A DNA stretch of 30,824 bases from an uncultured bacterium (GTDB lineage Bacteria > Patescibacteriota > Minisyncoccia > Moranbacterales > GWC2-37-73). Under the pieces are notes generated by a model. The model worked only from the letters and a program-made list of their open reading frames with translations, was not told where the DNA came from and searched no databases. The stretch lies in contig CAIJXA010000129.1 of NCBI GenBank assembly GCA_903824515.1, positions 1-30,824 of the forward strand. Direction: 5' to 3'. Made by a program: the position numbers and the translations under genes. Positions 23,584-30,824 of this stretch are shown here, one piece after another; position 1 is the first letter of the stretch, and each line of letters opens with the position of its first letter.

Positions 23584-25401
23584 CTAGGGGAGATCCTCCC
23601 CTGAGGTTTCAGGCGTATTTGATATTTCTGATTCGTCCGAGATTGTTTGCTGGGAAATTGGCCTGGCAAGCTTGTTCCAAGTCATTAATCCGAGTATTTG
23701 CTGCTGCTGAGTTGTGATTGTTGGCGTTTGCTTGGCTAAATTATCTTTTCCGTTTTTTGGCGCAAGATAGAAGGCAGTAAGTGAACCAAATTTCTTTTTT
23801 TCAATAATCGAAAAATTATCAGAAAAATTACTGACATCTTTTTGGCTGATTTGATTTGTTCGATAAATTAAAAAGTAGTTAGCTTTAGCATAGGCAGCTT
23901 CTTTTTCGGGAGAAATAAAAAATTCATCGAAATACTGGATTCCTTGTTGACTTAGGAGATACCACAAGGATGGAGCGTATTCATGATCAGAAAAAAAATA
24001 TACAGGGTATTGATTAGAAGAGTATTTTGATGCCATATAATTTGCAACCAGCTGTTCTTGTTCCAGTGTTACCCTTTTGTTATTTGGAAAAACGTCCTTC
24101 ATTTTAGCTGAAGTTTCTGTGGTGGCAGCATTCCCAAGGTCACTGAAGTGATTGAAAATTTTTGTGGTGTTTGAATAGGCAAGCCCTGCAATTATTAACG
24201 AAAATATTGCCAAGCTAGCCTTATTCTTTTGGGGACAGATGGTTTCCAAAATCAGGCCAAGCAGGATAATGGGAAGGGGGCTAACTATGAGAAAAAATCT
24301 TGGAAATAAAATATTGGAGGAGTATATTGCATAAAAATACAGAAAAGAAAAAATAAACCAGAGTGATGAAAGTATAAGGAAATCTTTTTTCTCACCGAAG
24401 AATTCTCGTTTTGTTCTTCGAAATAAAAGAAAAACTCCAATAAAAAAATATATCAAGACCGGAATTCGAATTGGAAGACGAGAAAGGCAGGTTGATTTGC
24501 AAGCAATGCCAAGAGAATATCCATCTGGATTTGAAAATCCGTTGATTTGATCATTCCCGCTCAGGATTAGAAAATATTCGTAGGCGTTATATTGCGTCAC
24601 AAGGAATGTTTTTTCTAAAAAATTCTTTCGATGCGATGCATTTTTGTCTAGTTTTTCAACAAAATATTTTAAATCTTCGCCGCGAGTTTTGATTTCATTT
24701 ATAATAACCGGTGAATACAAAACGAACATAATAAATATTGCAGCTCCCCAGGTTTTAAGCTCAAATTTTGGACGCTTGATGATTAAAAATGTGATTATAA
24801 TTGCTGGAAAAGTAAAAAAGGCGTTGAAGTGGATTTGAGTGCTGATTCCAGCAGCTAAAACCATAATTAAAAACCAAATTCTTGGGTGCTTTTCGCTTTT
24901 TGAAACGCTCCTAAGTAAGGCATAGAAGGTCAAAAGAGCGAAAAATGGCAGGACGTTTGGACTCCAAGAAAAACGAGCATACAAAACAAGATAAAGCGAA
25001 GTCGAAAATGTCAGCAGTAGCCCAGCGGAAATTAGCACGGAAAAATAGCGTCTGACAAAAATGTAAAAGAGTGGCAGGGACAGAATGGACAAAATTAGAA
25101 CTGTCATGGAGTGTCCAGCCGGAGTATTGCCGAACAATAGGGCGCTGACGTATTCCATATAGTAAAAAGCTGGTCCAAGACGAAGTGAGCGACCGCCTCC
25201 CGCAGTCGGTCCAAGTAGAGGAAGGTTTCCAATCCCGCCAGTTATAGCATTGGAAACTATATGATAATCCCAAGTTTGATCAACTTCAAAATGAAGCCAT
25301 TTATTGTGATTATATGTGCGAAACATTATGCCGATGGCACAAATTACGACAAGAAAAAACAATTCCCATTTGTGACGGGCTATTTTTTGAAAAAAATTCA
25401 T
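23584..25401 (-). CDS. GT-C membrane glycosyltransferase (PMT-like), paralog with altered acidic motif
   Basis: 605 residues, about 11-12 membrane helices, third member of the group at 18708 and 21969. Shared marks: LLGPTAGGGRSLRLGPAFYY, then MEYVSALLFGN, and RFSWSPNVLPFFALL. The first outer loop reads FEVDQTWDYHIV: Asp41 and Asp45 remain, but the Glu of the Asp-Glu pair is Gln42 and the Arg is Trp44. The C-terminal soluble part is longer and ends in a low-complexity Thr/Gln/Ser/Glu-rich tail. Loss of one acidic residue may change the reaction or make it non-catalytic. A 7-bp hairpin (AGGGGAG-ATC-CTCCCCT, 23586-23602) lies in its last codons, without a T tract. Confidence 0.85.
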   Translation of the reverse strand: MNFFQKIARHKWELFFLVVICAIGIMFRTYNHNKWLHFEVDQTWDYHIVSNAITGGIGNLPLLGPTAGGGRSLRLGPAFYYMEYVSALLFGNTPAGHSMTVLILSILSLPLFYIFVRRYFSVLISAGLLLTFSTSLYLVLYARFSWSPNVLPFFALLTFYALLRSVSKSEKHPRIWFLIMVLAAGISTQIHFNAFFTFPAIIITFLIIKRPKFELKTWGAAIFIMFVLYSPVIINEIKTRGEDLKYFVEKLDKNASHRKNFLEKTFLVTQYNAYEYFLILSGNDQINGFSNPDGYSLGIACKSTCLSRLPIRIPVLIYFFIGVFLLFRRTKREFFGEKKDFLILSSLWFIFSFLYFYAIYSSNILFPRFFLIVSPLPIILLGLILETICPQKNKASLAIFSLIIAGLAYSNTTKIFNHFSDLGNAATTETSAKMKDVFPNNKRVTLEQEQLVANYMASKYSSNQYPVYFFSDHEYAPSLWYLLSQQGIQYFDEFFISPEKEAAYAKANYFLIYRTNQISQKDVSNFSDNFSIIEKKKFGSLTAFYLAPKNGKDNLAKQTPTITTQQQQILGLMTWNKLARPISQQTISDESEISNTPETSGEDLP

Positions 25402-25423
25402 TTAAGTTTATGTAAAAAATTAA

Positions 25424-25452
25424 ATAATAGAACTTTGCTCATTGGTTGTCAT
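25424..25452 (-). promoter_or_regulatory. Candidate promoter of the minus-strand GT-C gene
   Basis: On the - strand ATGACA (25452-25447), 17 bases, TATTAT (25429-25424); each matches consensus at five of six positions. Leader to the ATG at 25401 would be about 16 bases. A 14-base direct repeat, AAATTCATTTAAGT, occurs at 25394-25407 and 25511-25524, on either side of it. Confidence 0.45.
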
Positions 25453-25541
25453 CTCGCAATGCTCACATTGTATATTTATACGCAAATGACAAAGGTTTAT
25501 TTTCAAATCAAAATTCATTTAAGTAAGCAGCTATAAAGTTG

Positions 25542-27011
25542 TTATTTATTCTTAAAGCCCGGAATCATATGTTTAAATATTACAAAATCATCTTTGGTTA
25601 ATTCTTTCAGCAGATATAGGATACCGAAATATACTAGAAATAAAAATGCCCCAGAAAAAATAAATAAGATTTTTGTACTAGGTAAGAATAATGAAAGAAT
25701 ATAGATTATAATCGCCGAGCCTGTTATTTTCAGGCCGCTTGAAGTTTTTAGTTGGGCGGAAAAGGTTGTTTTAAGAAAATAGAAAAGCGCGATGGTGACA
25801 AAAATTGCCGTGATGCTAGTAGCAATGCCTGCACCAATAAGACCATAGTTTTTGACAAAAATAATGTTAAGAATAACGTTTGTCAGCATTCCGAAGAAAG
25901 CAATTTTGAGGGGTAATTTAACAAGCCCAGCCCCCTGAAAAGCAAAACTCATTACGTAAAAAAGCGTCAGCAGGCCAACGCCAAAAGCCAGCAATTGAAG
26001 AGCGCTTGCTCCTTCAGCATACTGCGAACCAAAAAAGAAAACTATGAGTGGTTGAGCATAACTAATAATCAGTGCAATTGTTGGAAGCAGTAACATTGTC
26101 ATCATGCGAAGTGCCATATTGATTGCATTGGTTGTCTTTTGCTGGTGTTCATTGGCCGTAGAATGTGAAATAACAGGTAAAAGTACGATAGTAAGGGCAT
26201 AGAAAATATAGTTTGGAATTTGAGAAATTGTGAAAGCTCCGTTAAAAAGACCAGTTGCATAGTCATCTTGCAGAATTGCTTTGACCACAAAAAGATCAAG
26301 TGAAATCATGGTTTGATACAAAACCAAAAAACCAGTAATTGGTAGTGCATATAAAAGTAATTTTTTAACTGAGAAGTCTTCATCGCTGGAAAGTTTGCTT
26401 TTTGGAAAGCGTTTGGCGTATACAAGCTTATCAATGACAAGTGCAATGAGAAATACAGCCAGTGAGACATAGATATAACCTGTGATGAAACCTTCTAGGG
26501 ATAAAAAGTATCCAAGTCCGACAATTATGGCTACTCGCAGGACTGCTCGGAAAGCTTTTAAAATAGACTGCATGTTGAATTGATGAATTCCGGTATAATA
26601 GTAAAAATAAAATGAATCAGCAGCGTAGCAGGGAATTATAAAAGCTGAAATTCTTAACAATTTTTCCAAGGATGGATCATGTAGCATGATGGCAATGACT
26701 GGTGCTCCAAAGAAAAATATAGTAGTTACTGCTACCATCAAGACTAGCTGAGCAAGAGCAGCCTTATTTTTGATGATTGAAATAAGGTGGGGTTTTTTGC
26801 TAAGGTCGGCGCTCAGAAATTTGCTCATAGCAATTGGGATGCCATTACCGATTAGGGAGGCAATAAGAATGGTTAGGGTGATTATGAGTCCGTAAACTCC
26901 ATAATCTGCTGGTCCTAAGATGCGACCGGCAGCCGCATGAACAATGAACCCAGAAACATAAAAAAGCATTTCAGCTAATCCTAGCCAAAAAATATATGCA
27001 GTAACGGCCAT
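25542..27011 (-). CDS. Polysaccharide flippase, Wzx/MOP family
   Basis: 489 residues with about 14 membrane helices, the normal size for the polysaccharide-transporter branch of the MOP superfamily (Wzx, RfbX), which moves lipid-linked repeat units across the membrane. The first helix pair carries the family-like AAGRILGPADYGVYGLI, followed by NGIPIAMSKFLSAD. Helix 4-5 has RISAFIIPCYAADSFYFYY, and helix 11 has YGLIGAGIATSITAIF, as in other flippases. The start at 27011 is the only ATG after an in-frame stop a few codons upstream. The gene stands between the GT-C gene downstream and a 285-base repeat region upstream, so it may be transcribed separately. Which glycan it exports is not clear. 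Confidence 0.92.
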   Translation of the reverse strand: MAVTAYIFWLGLAEMLFYVSGFIVHAAAGRILGPADYGVYGLIITLTILIASLIGNGIPIAMSKFLSADLSKKPHLISIIKNKAALAQLVLMVAVTTIFFFGAPVIAIMLHDPSLEKLLRISAFIIPCYAADSFYFYYYTGIHQFNMQSILKAFRAVLRVAIIVGLGYFLSLEGFITGYIYVSLAVFLIALVIDKLVYAKRFPKSKLSSDEDFSVKKLLLYALPITGFLVLYQTMISLDLFVVKAILQDDYATGLFNGAFTISQIPNYIFYALTIVLLPVISHSTANEHQQKTTNAINMALRMMTMLLLPTIALIISYAQPLIVFFFGSQYAEGASALQLLAFGVGLLTLFYVMSFAFQGAGLVKLPLKIAFFGMLTNVILNIIFVKNYGLIGAGIATSITAIFVTIALFYFLKTTFSAQLKTSSGLKITGSAIIIYILSLFLPSTKILFIFSGAFLFLVYFGILYLLKELTKDDFVIFKHMIPGFKNK

Positions 27012-27097
27012 AAGGTTAAATGATTTTTATAAAATTATGCGCATAATTCGGATCATGCACTATTTAGGGTCTTGAATGATTCAAAAGTAACTCGGAA

Positions 27098-27209
27098 TTT
27101 TTACGAACTTGCATTCTTTTTTGGCCATGGAAGCCAACAGTGACTCCGAGCGCTCAGCCATAGTTTTGGGCGAAGCGTGTGCTCAAAAAAGGATGTAAGT
27201 TCGTAAAAA
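27098..27209. repeat. Inverted-repeat element with 26-bp arms (possible MITE or structured RNA)
   Basis: The arms at 27098-27123 and 27184-27209 pair at 24 of 26 positions; the outer ends read TTTTTACGAACTT and AAGTTCGTAAAAA. The 60-base centre is more GC-rich and contains the palindrome GAGCGCTC (27148-27155) and a TTGGC/GCCAA hairpin (27121-27137). No reading frame of note. It lies in a 285-base gap upstream of the flippase. The stem is too long and the loop too wide for an ordinary terminator. Confidence 0.8.
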
Positions 27210-27236
27210 TGTTTTCAGGGACAAATGCTATTTTCC

Positions 27237-27296
27237 AAAACCATGCTTTGCGGATGACCGCTTAATTCACTGCTGCATGACCTTAGGGGTGGTTTT
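27237..27296. other. Nested inverted repeats just after the small secreted-protein gene
   Basis: Immediately 3' of the stop of the minus-strand gene at 27297: outer AAAACC/GGTTTT (27237-27242 and 27291-27296), middle CATGC/GCATG (27242-27246 and 27275-27279), inner GCGG-ATGA-CCGC (27250-27261). Could fold into a branched hairpin acting in termination or mRNA stability; each stem is short, so this is tentative. Confidence 0.3.
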
Positions 27297-27674
27297 TTAT
27301 AACTTTTTGTAAATTTCTTTAAAACCCTTAGACGTTGAAATCTTTATTGTCATTTTTTTGTCAATCATATCCTGAGCTGACTGGACTGAAATTAATTTTT
27401 TCTCCCCGAGTCCGATAGTCGCATCACCTTGCGAAATAAGCGCTTTGTCCGAAGACAGCTCCCAGTGAAATGCTTTTTCTTTGCTATGATTTTCAATCGC
27501 AAATGATAGGTTAGCATCTTTCGGGTCGTTGAAATAGGTGGTCCACCAAGATTCACCGTAATTATAATCTTGTTGCTGCATTTCAGCGTGCGCAAGATAT
27601 GACAAACAAAGAATGAAGAAAACTACCAACGCTGCTACAGTTGTTTTTGAATGTGTCATAGGCTTATTGAGCAT
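27297..27674 (-). CDS. Small secreted or membrane-anchored protein, unknown function
   Basis: 125 residues. A hydrophobic helix (about 12-28) followed by LAHAEM looks like a signal peptide with an AHA-type cleavage site, or else a single anchor. The remaining 95 residues are polar and predicted by pattern to be beta-rich (alternating stretches such as ANLSFAIENHSKE and KKLISVQSAQ), resembling small Ig-like beta-sandwich domains; this is inference only. A second ATG at 27659 would avoid the 11-base overlap with the upstream gene and is an equally likely start. The gene follows the GT-C-like gene closely and is probably in its operon, suggesting an outer-face accessory to the glycosyltransferase. 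No family recognised. Confidence 0.65.
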   Translation of the reverse strand: MLNKPMTHSKTTVAALVVFFILCLSYLAHAEMQQQDYNYGESWWTTYFNDPKDANLSFAIENHSKEKAFHWELSSDKALISQGDATIGLGEKKLISVQSAQDMIDKKMTIKISTSKGFKEIYKKL

Positions 27675-29634
27675 TCCTATAATAAATAGTTATTTCATTG
27701 TTGGAATATATTTGCCAAAAGGAAAGATTCTTTTGAAATTGGGCAGAATCATTCTTACTGACCATGATATATTTCACATTTAAATCAGAGAAACATTTTT
27801 GGCTATCTGTATCGTTGGGGAGCGAGATCATATTAAGGGTGCATTTTTCATTTCTGTCGATTCCATTTTCATAGCGATCAAAGTTGGCCCTATACATCGG
27901 AAAATTGTAGTCTTTCATTAAAAATATCTTCGTCCATGAGTCTGCCTTGATATAAACATGATCACTTTCAACTTGTTCATTACCAGTAATATTTTTGGCT
28001 AAAAATTCAGAAGCGTTAAAAGTCTGGTTAATTTTTTGAGGAGCTATGGTTTGAGCTAAATTCTGTCCATTATCATAAAATCCAGATACGATAAGAAACA
28101 TAAACAGCAAAATAAATGTATAAAAAAATAAATAATGCTTGAGAAAAAAATCATTATTACTATTTCTATTTCTTTTTGAAAACAAAGAGGCTATGCAAAA
28201 GGAAGCTGCAATTGAAAATGGATAGGTTCCATAGTTTGCAACCCTTGCAGAAGGAATTCCAATTTTAATTAGTTGGGGATAAAGCGAAATTATTGAAATT
28301 ACCACAATCCAGCCAGCTAAAATGAAAATGTCAAAAGATATTTTTTCATATGAAAAACTTTTTTCTTTAGAGCGAATTTGTTTCAGTAGGCTTGACGATA
28401 AAATCAAAATTCCAAAGATTGCTAAAGCCAGTCTTGGCTCTCCAAGAGTATCCTTAAATTGAGTAAGCGAAAGTCCTGTGTGCTCAATTTTTTTTGGAGC
28501 ACCTATGACAGTTTTAATGGCCTGATTCGTGATATAGGTTGGGGTGTAAATCAAGAAAGCGAAGCTTGCTGAAAAAATCAGAAAAAGTATTACTGGCATG
28601 GAAAAGAAAATCTTTAGCCAATTTTTCAATATTTCGATACGGTTTTTAAAATTAAAAACTAAAATTAAAAACAGGGAAAGCATCAGCGAGAGGATGAATA
28701 TTAAGGCTGTTAGATGATGAGTATAAAAGAGATTCATGGAAAAAATCAAACCAAGCATGAGCAAGACCTTATTTTTTTCGCGCATGGATCTCAAAAAGAA
28801 ATATAGCGCCAAAGGTAAGAGGAGATTCCCGATGATGTTTCCGATAACTCCACCGCTAATGAATTTTGCTTGTGGTGGAGCTATGGCAAAAAGTGGCCCA
28901 AGCAAAAAGAGCGTAATTATTGAAATGTTGATGTTTTCTTTGTAGTTTTCAAATAAGCGCAAAGAAAAAACAAAAATTGCTAGCAGTGAAAATATATTAA
29001 TGACAAAAAGGGTTAAGACTGGAAAATATGAAATCACGCTTATTCCTGAGATTAACGAGATTGCCGCGAATATTAAATGTTCGCCAATAATAAAATCACT
29101 AATATTTTGAGGTTCACTGATGGTATATTTTTCGCTATCTACAATAACATTTCGTTGTTGATAATTAGGAATTTTTCCACTGCTAGCTATGACATTTGTC
29201 CAATACATATGGTGTCCTAAGTCAGTGGCCGAGGGAAGGATAGAATTTTTGAGATATATTGTTCGAATGAATATTGAGAGGCCAAGAATGATGCATATTA
29301 GCAGTGTTTGCTTTTTTGAAAAAGAAAACTTTTCTTTTGCTGTTGAAGCTTTATTTTTCAAGCCATATTTTTCAAGTAGAAAACAAAGTAATGAAAAAAA
29401 TATAATTGCAATTAAAATGCTAAATTTTGTAATTAAGATGCCAAGCGCACCCAAAATAAGCATAAGCACATTTGAAAAAAAGATGCTGAAACCTACTGAA
29501 AAAACTATTTCCTCAAGTTTTGTGAAAAAACCAAATTTTGCGTTAAGCATTCTAGTCAAAAAATAACCTGGCCAAAAAAGCACTATGAGGAGTGAAAAGT
29601 AAAAAGCAAATTGTGAAAAAATAAAACTAAGCAT
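27664..29634 (-). CDS. Large GT-C-like membrane protein, family not firmly recognised
   Basis: 656 residues with about 13-14 membrane helices and a C-terminal outward soluble domain of about 130 residues. The first large outer loop holds PSATDLGHHMYWTNVIA, with Asp138 and His141-His142, a place and pattern like the catalytic acidic loop of GT-C enzymes but without the Asp-Glu pair. A second loop with NYQQRNVIVDSEKYTISEPQ follows. It resembles DUF2206/DUF6541-type glycan-locus proteins in layout, but I cannot assign it to one. It starts 19 bases after the GT4 gene and overlaps the small secreted-protein gene by 11 bases, so the three are probably one transcript. Confidence 0.75.
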   Translation of the reverse strand: MLSFIFSQFAFYFSLLIVLFWPGYFLTRMLNAKFGFFTKLEEIVFSVGFSIFFSNVLMLILGALGILITKFSILIAIIFFSLLCFLLEKYGLKNKASTAKEKFSFSKKQTLLICIILGLSIFIRTIYLKNSILPSATDLGHHMYWTNVIASSGKIPNYQQRNVIVDSEKYTISEPQNISDFIIGEHLIFAAISLISGISVISYFPVLTLFVINIFSLLAIFVFSLRLFENYKENINISIITLFLLGPLFAIAPPQAKFISGGVIGNIIGNLLLPLALYFFLRSMREKNKVLLMLGLIFSMNLFYTHHLTALIFILSLMLSLFLILVFNFKNRIEILKNWLKIFFSMPVILFLIFSASFAFLIYTPTYITNQAIKTVIGAPKKIEHTGLSLTQFKDTLGEPRLALAIFGILILSSSLLKQIRSKEKSFSYEKISFDIFILAGWIVVISIISLYPQLIKIGIPSARVANYGTYPFSIAASFCIASLFSKRNRNSNNDFFLKHYLFFYTFILLFMFLIVSGFYDNGQNLAQTIAPQKINQTFNASEFLAKNITGNEQVESDHVYIKADSWTKIFLMKDYNFPMYRANFDRYENGIDRNEKCTLNMISLPNDTDSQKCFSDLNVKYIMVSKNDSAQFQKNLSFWQIYSNNEITIYYRNAQ

Positions 29635-29653
29635 TCTGGTAGCGCGTTACTAA

Positions 29654-30772
29654 TTACTGATTACTGATTACTTTCTCTATTTCTGTCAAATAATGTTGGG
29701 CAATTTTTTTCCATTGATAATTTTCAACCACGTAGTCTCGAGTAGCTTGGCCGAAAATTTCGCGGGGACTGCCGTTGGCAAAAAGCTGCGTGATTTTTTC
29801 GGCAAAAGCCTGTGAATTTTCCGATTCAACTAAAAATCCATTTTTGCCATCTTTAATAGCATCCTTGAGACCTTCAAGATCAGAAGCCAGCACTGGCAAG
29901 CGACAGGCCCCAGCTTCAATCACAGAAATGCCAAATCCTTCCATGTCGCCAGCTATTTTGATGTTAGGTTGAACGAACAAATCGCAAGTGGCCCAAAGCA
30001 TGTTGCGAACTTCATCAGTGACATAGCCCAACACTAAAACTCGCTGCTCTAGTTTCTTTTCGGTTATTGCCTGGAGGACACTCTCTTTGTCTTTGCCATC
30101 ACCTGCAATCACATAGAGATATTTTGTTGGTAGTTTTGGAAAAACATTGCGGATGAACCAAGCAACGCCTTTTCTTTTGGCTAGTCTTCCTGAGGTTAGC
30201 AATATTTTTTTGTCGGCAACGGAAATACCAAGAATTTTTTCAAGATCTGTTTTGGTTTTTTCAACCAAATTTTTTTCCGTGTCTACGCCATTGGGAATGA
30301 AGACGATTTTTTCTTTGGGAATTCCTCTTTCAATTGCAACTTTGATAGTCTCATTGCCAACGGCAATAAGTTTGTCAGCGCTTTTGAGAAAAATTCCGAC
30401 CCATAGTTTTTGATAAATGGTAACAAGAATTTTTTCGCCCCGGACTCCCAGCGAAGCCGAGCCATAGTTAATATCCAGACCATGAATGACGGAAATGACA
30501 GGTTTTTTGGAAAATAATTTGATGATCCAACCATCAATAGCTAAAATGCCACTGCCGAAAATTACGACATCATATTTTGGCAGCAGCCATAAAGCTTTTA
30601 GCAGAGCAAGCGGCGCAAAAAATGGCAGAAACCAACGGCCCTTGGTGTTGGCGATAACCTTAACTTGCGCAATTTTGCCTAGCCATTTTGCCAATTCGAA
30701 ATTTTGAGCTTCAATTCCGCCGACAATCGGGGGATAGGTGTGGGAAATAAATAGTATTTTCAGCTTTTGCAT
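29654..30772 (-). CDS. GT4 family glycosyltransferase
   Basis: 372 residues, GT-B fold. N-terminal domain: KILFISHTYPPIVGGIEAQN with the glycine-rich loop, VISVIHGLDINYGS, and VIFIPNGVDTEKN-like linker (IVFIPNGVDTEK). C-terminal domain: LLTSGRLAKRKGVAWFIRNV, YVIAGDGKDKESV, VLGYVTDEV, and the E-x7-E donor motif in DMEGFGISVIEAGACRLPVL. All usual GT4 features are present, so it is probably an active retaining transferase. The start codon is the ATG just before the first beta strand. The 3' end has the 7-bp unit AGTAATC/T repeated across the stop codon (29651-29672). First gene of a likely three-gene minus-strand operon. Confidence 0.93.
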   Translation of the reverse strand: MQKLKILFISHTYPPIVGGIEAQNFELAKWLGKIAQVKVIANTKGRWFLPFFAPLALLKALWLLPKYDVVIFGSGILAIDGWIIKLFSKKPVISVIHGLDINYGSASLGVRGEKILVTIYQKLWVGIFLKSADKLIAVGNETIKVAIERGIPKEKIVFIPNGVDTEKNLVEKTKTDLEKILGISVADKKILLTSGRLAKRKGVAWFIRNVFPKLPTKYLYVIAGDGKDKESVLQAITEKKLEQRVLVLGYVTDEVRNMLWATCDLFVQPNIKIAGDMEGFGISVIEAGACRLPVLASDLEGLKDAIKDGKNGFLVESENSQAFAEKITQLFANGSPREIFGQATRDYVVENYQWKKIAQHYLTEIEKVISNQ

Positions 30773-30780
30773 ATAGCTTT

Positions 30781-30809
30781 ATAGTAACTTAAAATCAAAT
30801 TAATTTCAA
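30781..30809 (-). promoter_or_regulatory. Candidate promoter of the GT4-led minus-strand operon
   Basis: On the - strand TTGAAA (30809-30804), 17 bases, TACTAT (30786-30781). The predicted transcript would start within a few bases of the ATG at 30772, so it may be leaderless. Only moderate -10 match. Confidence 0.35.
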
Positions 30810-30824
30810 CTTATTTTTTCAAAA

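Noticed and set aside
23586..23602. 7-bp hairpin as terminator between convergent GT-C genes
   Set aside because: No T tract follows on either strand, and it lies in the coding end of the minus-strand gene; kept only as a note there.
1..30824. Alternative genetic code (UGA read as Gly)
   Set aside because: Several clear genes end in TGA at family-typical lengths and no in-frame TGA needs to be read through.

Overview
The window is a low-GC (roughly one third G+C by eye), gene-dense stretch devoted almost entirely to building and exporting surface glycans. Likely source: an uncultured member of the Candidate Phyla Radiation (Patescibacteria/Parcubacteria type, perhaps Moranbacteria-like). This is inference from a dense run of GT-C membrane glycosyltransferases, start codons with almost no Shine-Dalgarno sequences, a four-helix-bundle (S23-like) gene, and GC-rich CCTGCC/GGCAGG palindromes. 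TGA is used as a stop (for example at 11925, 18588 and 20330), so the UGA=Gly code of Gracilibacteria/SR1 does not apply. No rRNA, tRNA, CRISPR, transposase or phage gene was seen.

Layout. 2-3308 (+): a truncated DUF2142 membrane protein and two GT2 glycosyltransferases, ending in a perfect bidirectional terminator. 4747-3323 (-): a compact module of polyprenyl-phosphate-sugar GT2, DUF2304 protein and SMR/EamA-type small flippase. 4748-5464: about 700 bp of non-coding DNA holding a tandem duplication of about 300 bp, whose second copy carries three short GC-rich inserts. 6451-5465 (-): galE, diverging from two GtrB-like GT2 genes (6648-8642, +). 8643-9275: repeats bracketing a frameshifted four-helix-bundle gene. 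9276-12954 (+): UDP-glucose dehydrogenase, a GT4 enzyme and a YbhN/AglD-type membrane protein. 13023-23561 (+): five large GT-C (PMT/ArnT-like) proteins with a membrane-anchored GH28 pectin-lyase-fold enzyme among them. 30772-23584 (-): GT4, a GT-C-like protein, a small secreted protein, a Wzx-type flippase and a sixth PMT-like GT-C protein.

How it may work together (inference): GalE and Ugd supply UDP-Gal and UDP-GlcA. The DPM/GtrB-like GT2 enzymes load sugars onto polyprenyl phosphate, and the small SMR/DUF2304 partners or GtrA-like proteins flip them. The GT-C enzymes then transfer them outside the membrane to a lipid-linked glycan, polysaccharide or protein. GT4 and GT2 enzymes build a repeat unit on the cytoplasmic side for the Wzx-like flippase. 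The GH28 protein may trim a uronic-acid-containing product outside. No initiating phosphoglycosyltransferase, Wzy/WaaL ligase or oligosaccharyltransferase was recognised, so the pathway is incomplete here.

The least ordinary parts are the repeats: inverted AATTAACG arrays around a broken four-helix-bundle gene, palindromic inserts that distinguish two tandem copies at 4807-5459, and a 26-bp-arm inverted-repeat element at 27098-27209.
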